6,173 nt of DNA from Thiomonas sp. (GTDB taxonomy: Bacteria; Pseudomonadota; Gammaproteobacteria; Burkholderiales; Burkholderiaceae_C): the NCBI GenBank assembly GCA_028706735.1, contig JAQTVS010000172.1:1-6173 (forward strand), in the 5' to 3' direction. A program made the translations under genes and the position numbers. The notes under the pieces are model-generated. The model saw only the letters and a program-made list of their open reading frames with translations. It did no database searches and was not told the origin of the DNA. Numbering within the stretch: the first letter of the stretch is position 1; every line of letters starts with the position of its first letter. Below, one piece after another: positions 5,195 through 6,173 of the stretch.

Positions 5195-6173
5195 ATGACC
5201 TGGGCCGGAAAAATTCTGCGCGTGAACCTCACGCAAGGCACCATCAAGAGCGAGCCGCTGAACATGCAGTGGGCGCGCGAGTACATCGGCCAGCGCGGCC
5301 TGGCGACCAAGTATTTCGTCGAGGAGGTCGACGCCAAGGTCGATCCGCTCTCGCCCGACAACAAGCTGATCTACGCCACCGGGCCGCTCACCGGCACCAT
5401 GGTGTCCACCGGCGGGCGCTACTCGGTCATCACCAAAGGGGCGCTGACGGGCGCCATTGCCTGCTCCAACTCCGGCGGCTATTTCGGCGCCGAGCTGAAG
5501 ATGGCGGGCTGGGACATGATCATTGTCGAGGGCAAGTCGGCCAAGCCGGTGTATCTGTCCATCGAGAACGACAAGGCCGAGCTGCGCGACGCCTCCCCCA
5601 TCTGGGGCAAGACCGTGTGGGAAACCGAGCCCTGGATCAAGAACCACCACCAGGACCCGCTGATCCGCGTGAACTCCATCGGCCGCGCCGGGGAGAACGG
5701 CGTGATGTACGCCGCCGTGGTCAACGACCTGCACCGCGCCGCCGGGCGCAGCGGCGTAGGCACGGTGATGGGCAGCAAGAACCTCAAGGCCATTGCCGTG
5801 CGCGGCACCAAGGGCGTGGGCAATGTGCGCGATCCGAAAGCCTTCTTCCAGGCGGTGAATGCGGGCAAAAAAGTGCTGCACGACAACGCCGTCACCGGCC
5901 AGGGCCTGCCTAAATACGGCACGCAGGTGCTGATGAACGTCATCAACGAGATTGGCGCCCTGCCCACGCGCAACCACCGCGACGTGCAATTCGAGGGCGC
6001 CAAGGACATTTCGGGCGAGGCCATGCACGAGCCGCGCAAGACCGACGGCAAGCCCAATCTGGTCACCAACCAGGCCTGCTTCGGCTGCACCATCGCCTGC
6101 GGGCGCATCAGCAAGATCGATGAAACGCATTTCAGCGTGGAGAACAAGCCGCAATACTGGGGCGCCTCGGGCG
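5195..6173 (+). CDS. aorB: aldehyde:ferredoxin oxidoreductase, tungsten-pterin catalytic subunit (AorB-like), N-terminal half, runs off right edge
   Basis: The window holds 326 codons of a family usually about 600-620 residues long. The product should oxidise aldehydes to carboxylic acids, or reduce acids with low-potential electrons, using a tungsten bis-pterin cofactor and one [4Fe-4S] cluster. The N-terminus is typical: KILRVNLT (6-13), then VDPLSPDNKLIYATGPLTG. The pterin-binding region is visible at SNSGGYFGAELK (91-102) and HRAAGRSGVGTVMGSKNLKAI (from 180). N92 and A183 probably correspond to the Pyrococcus furiosus residues (Asn93, Ala183) that bind the magnesium bridging the two pterins. 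The cluster motif C-x2-C-x3-C is present as C295, C298 and C302 (CFGCTIAC); the fourth ligand would lie beyond the edge. There is no signal peptide. A benzoyl-CoA reductase BamB-type enzyme is less likely from the sequence around 80-102 but is not excluded. Substrate range cannot be told. Confidence 0.92.
   Translation, partial: MTWAGKILRVNLTQGTIKSEPLNMQWAREYIGQRGLATKYFVEEVDAKVDPLSPDNKLIYATGPLTGTMVSTGGRYSVITKGALTGAIACSNSGGYFGAELKMAGWDMIIVEGKSAKPVYLSIENDKAELRDASPIWGKTVWETEPWIKNHHQDPLIRVNSIGRAGENGVMYAAVVNDLHRAAGRSGVGTVMGSKNLKAIAVRGTKGVGNVRDPKAFFQAVNAGKKVLHDNAVTGQGLPKYGTQVLMNVINEIGALPTRNHRDVQFEGAKDISGEAMHEPRKTDGKPNLVTNQACFGCTIACGRISKIDETHFSVENKPQYWGASG

Noticed and set aside
5087..6154. A 355-codon open frame on the minus strand
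   Set aside because: It is antisense to the ferredoxin and aldehyde oxidoreductase genes, both firmly identified; a compositional shadow.
4692..6173. BamC-BamB subunits of a class II benzoyl-CoA reductase
   Set aside because: The family relationship is real, but the motifs around residues 80-102 of the large subunit and the two-gene order fit AorAB better. No other bam gene is in view; kept only as an alternative.

Overview
The window is GC-rich, densely coding DNA that looks like the chromosome of a betaproteobacterium of the order Burkholderiales. Three things point there: a DUF3683-type FAD oxidoreductase start, a tandem HD/HD-GYP protein of a type I associate with this group, and a ferredoxin/aldehyde oxidoreductase pair resembling AorA-AorB of Aromatoleum. 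A Thiomonas-like genus is a guess, not a result. I see no rRNA, tRNA, CRISPR array, phage gene or intact insertion sequence.

Layout from left to right. (1) Positions 1-472, minus strand: the first 157 codons of a large DUF3683 FAD-linked oxidoreductase that leaves the window on the left. (2) Positions 473-646: a divergent control region with a good 23-bp imperfect palindrome. (3) Positions 647-2011, plus: an HD-GYP cyclic-di-GMP phosphodiesterase whose first HD half is degenerate and whose second half is intact. (4) Positions 2012-2131: a non-coding stretch with a perfect 11-bp tandem duplication, leading into (5) an EAL-domain remnant (2132-2794) that lacks its first ~50-60 residues, the EAL motif and any good start codon. 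(6) Positions 2804-3484, minus: a YiaD-like OmpA-family lipoprotein, convergent with the EAL remnant. (7) Positions 3485-3617: a short divergent control region. (8) Positions 3618-4481, plus: an uncharacterised ferritin-like di-iron protein whose ligand pattern resembles acyl-ACP desaturases. (9) Positions 4482-4691: a 210-bp leader with an 8-bp perfect inverted repeat. (10) Positions 4692-5168 and 5195 to the right edge, plus: a 16-cysteine polyferredoxin and the N-terminal half of a tungsten-type aldehyde:ferredoxin oxidoreductase.

How the genes work together. The last two genes form a clear operon: 26-bp gap and the same AGGAG-N6-ATG start signal. They most likely make an Aor-type complex that oxidises aldehydes to acids, or runs in reverse, and passes electrons through four [4Fe-4S] clusters. 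An FAD/NAD(P)H subunit (AorC) would be expected downstream, outside the window. The HD-GYP gene and the EAL remnant both belong to cyclic-di-GMP breakdown, and the remnant looks like decay of a second phosphodiesterase. The lipoprotein and the di-iron protein have no visible functional link to their neighbours.

The most interesting items are the AorAB pair, the decapitated EAL gene beside a tandem duplication, and three inverted repeats in control regions. Nothing here is clearly a wholly new system.
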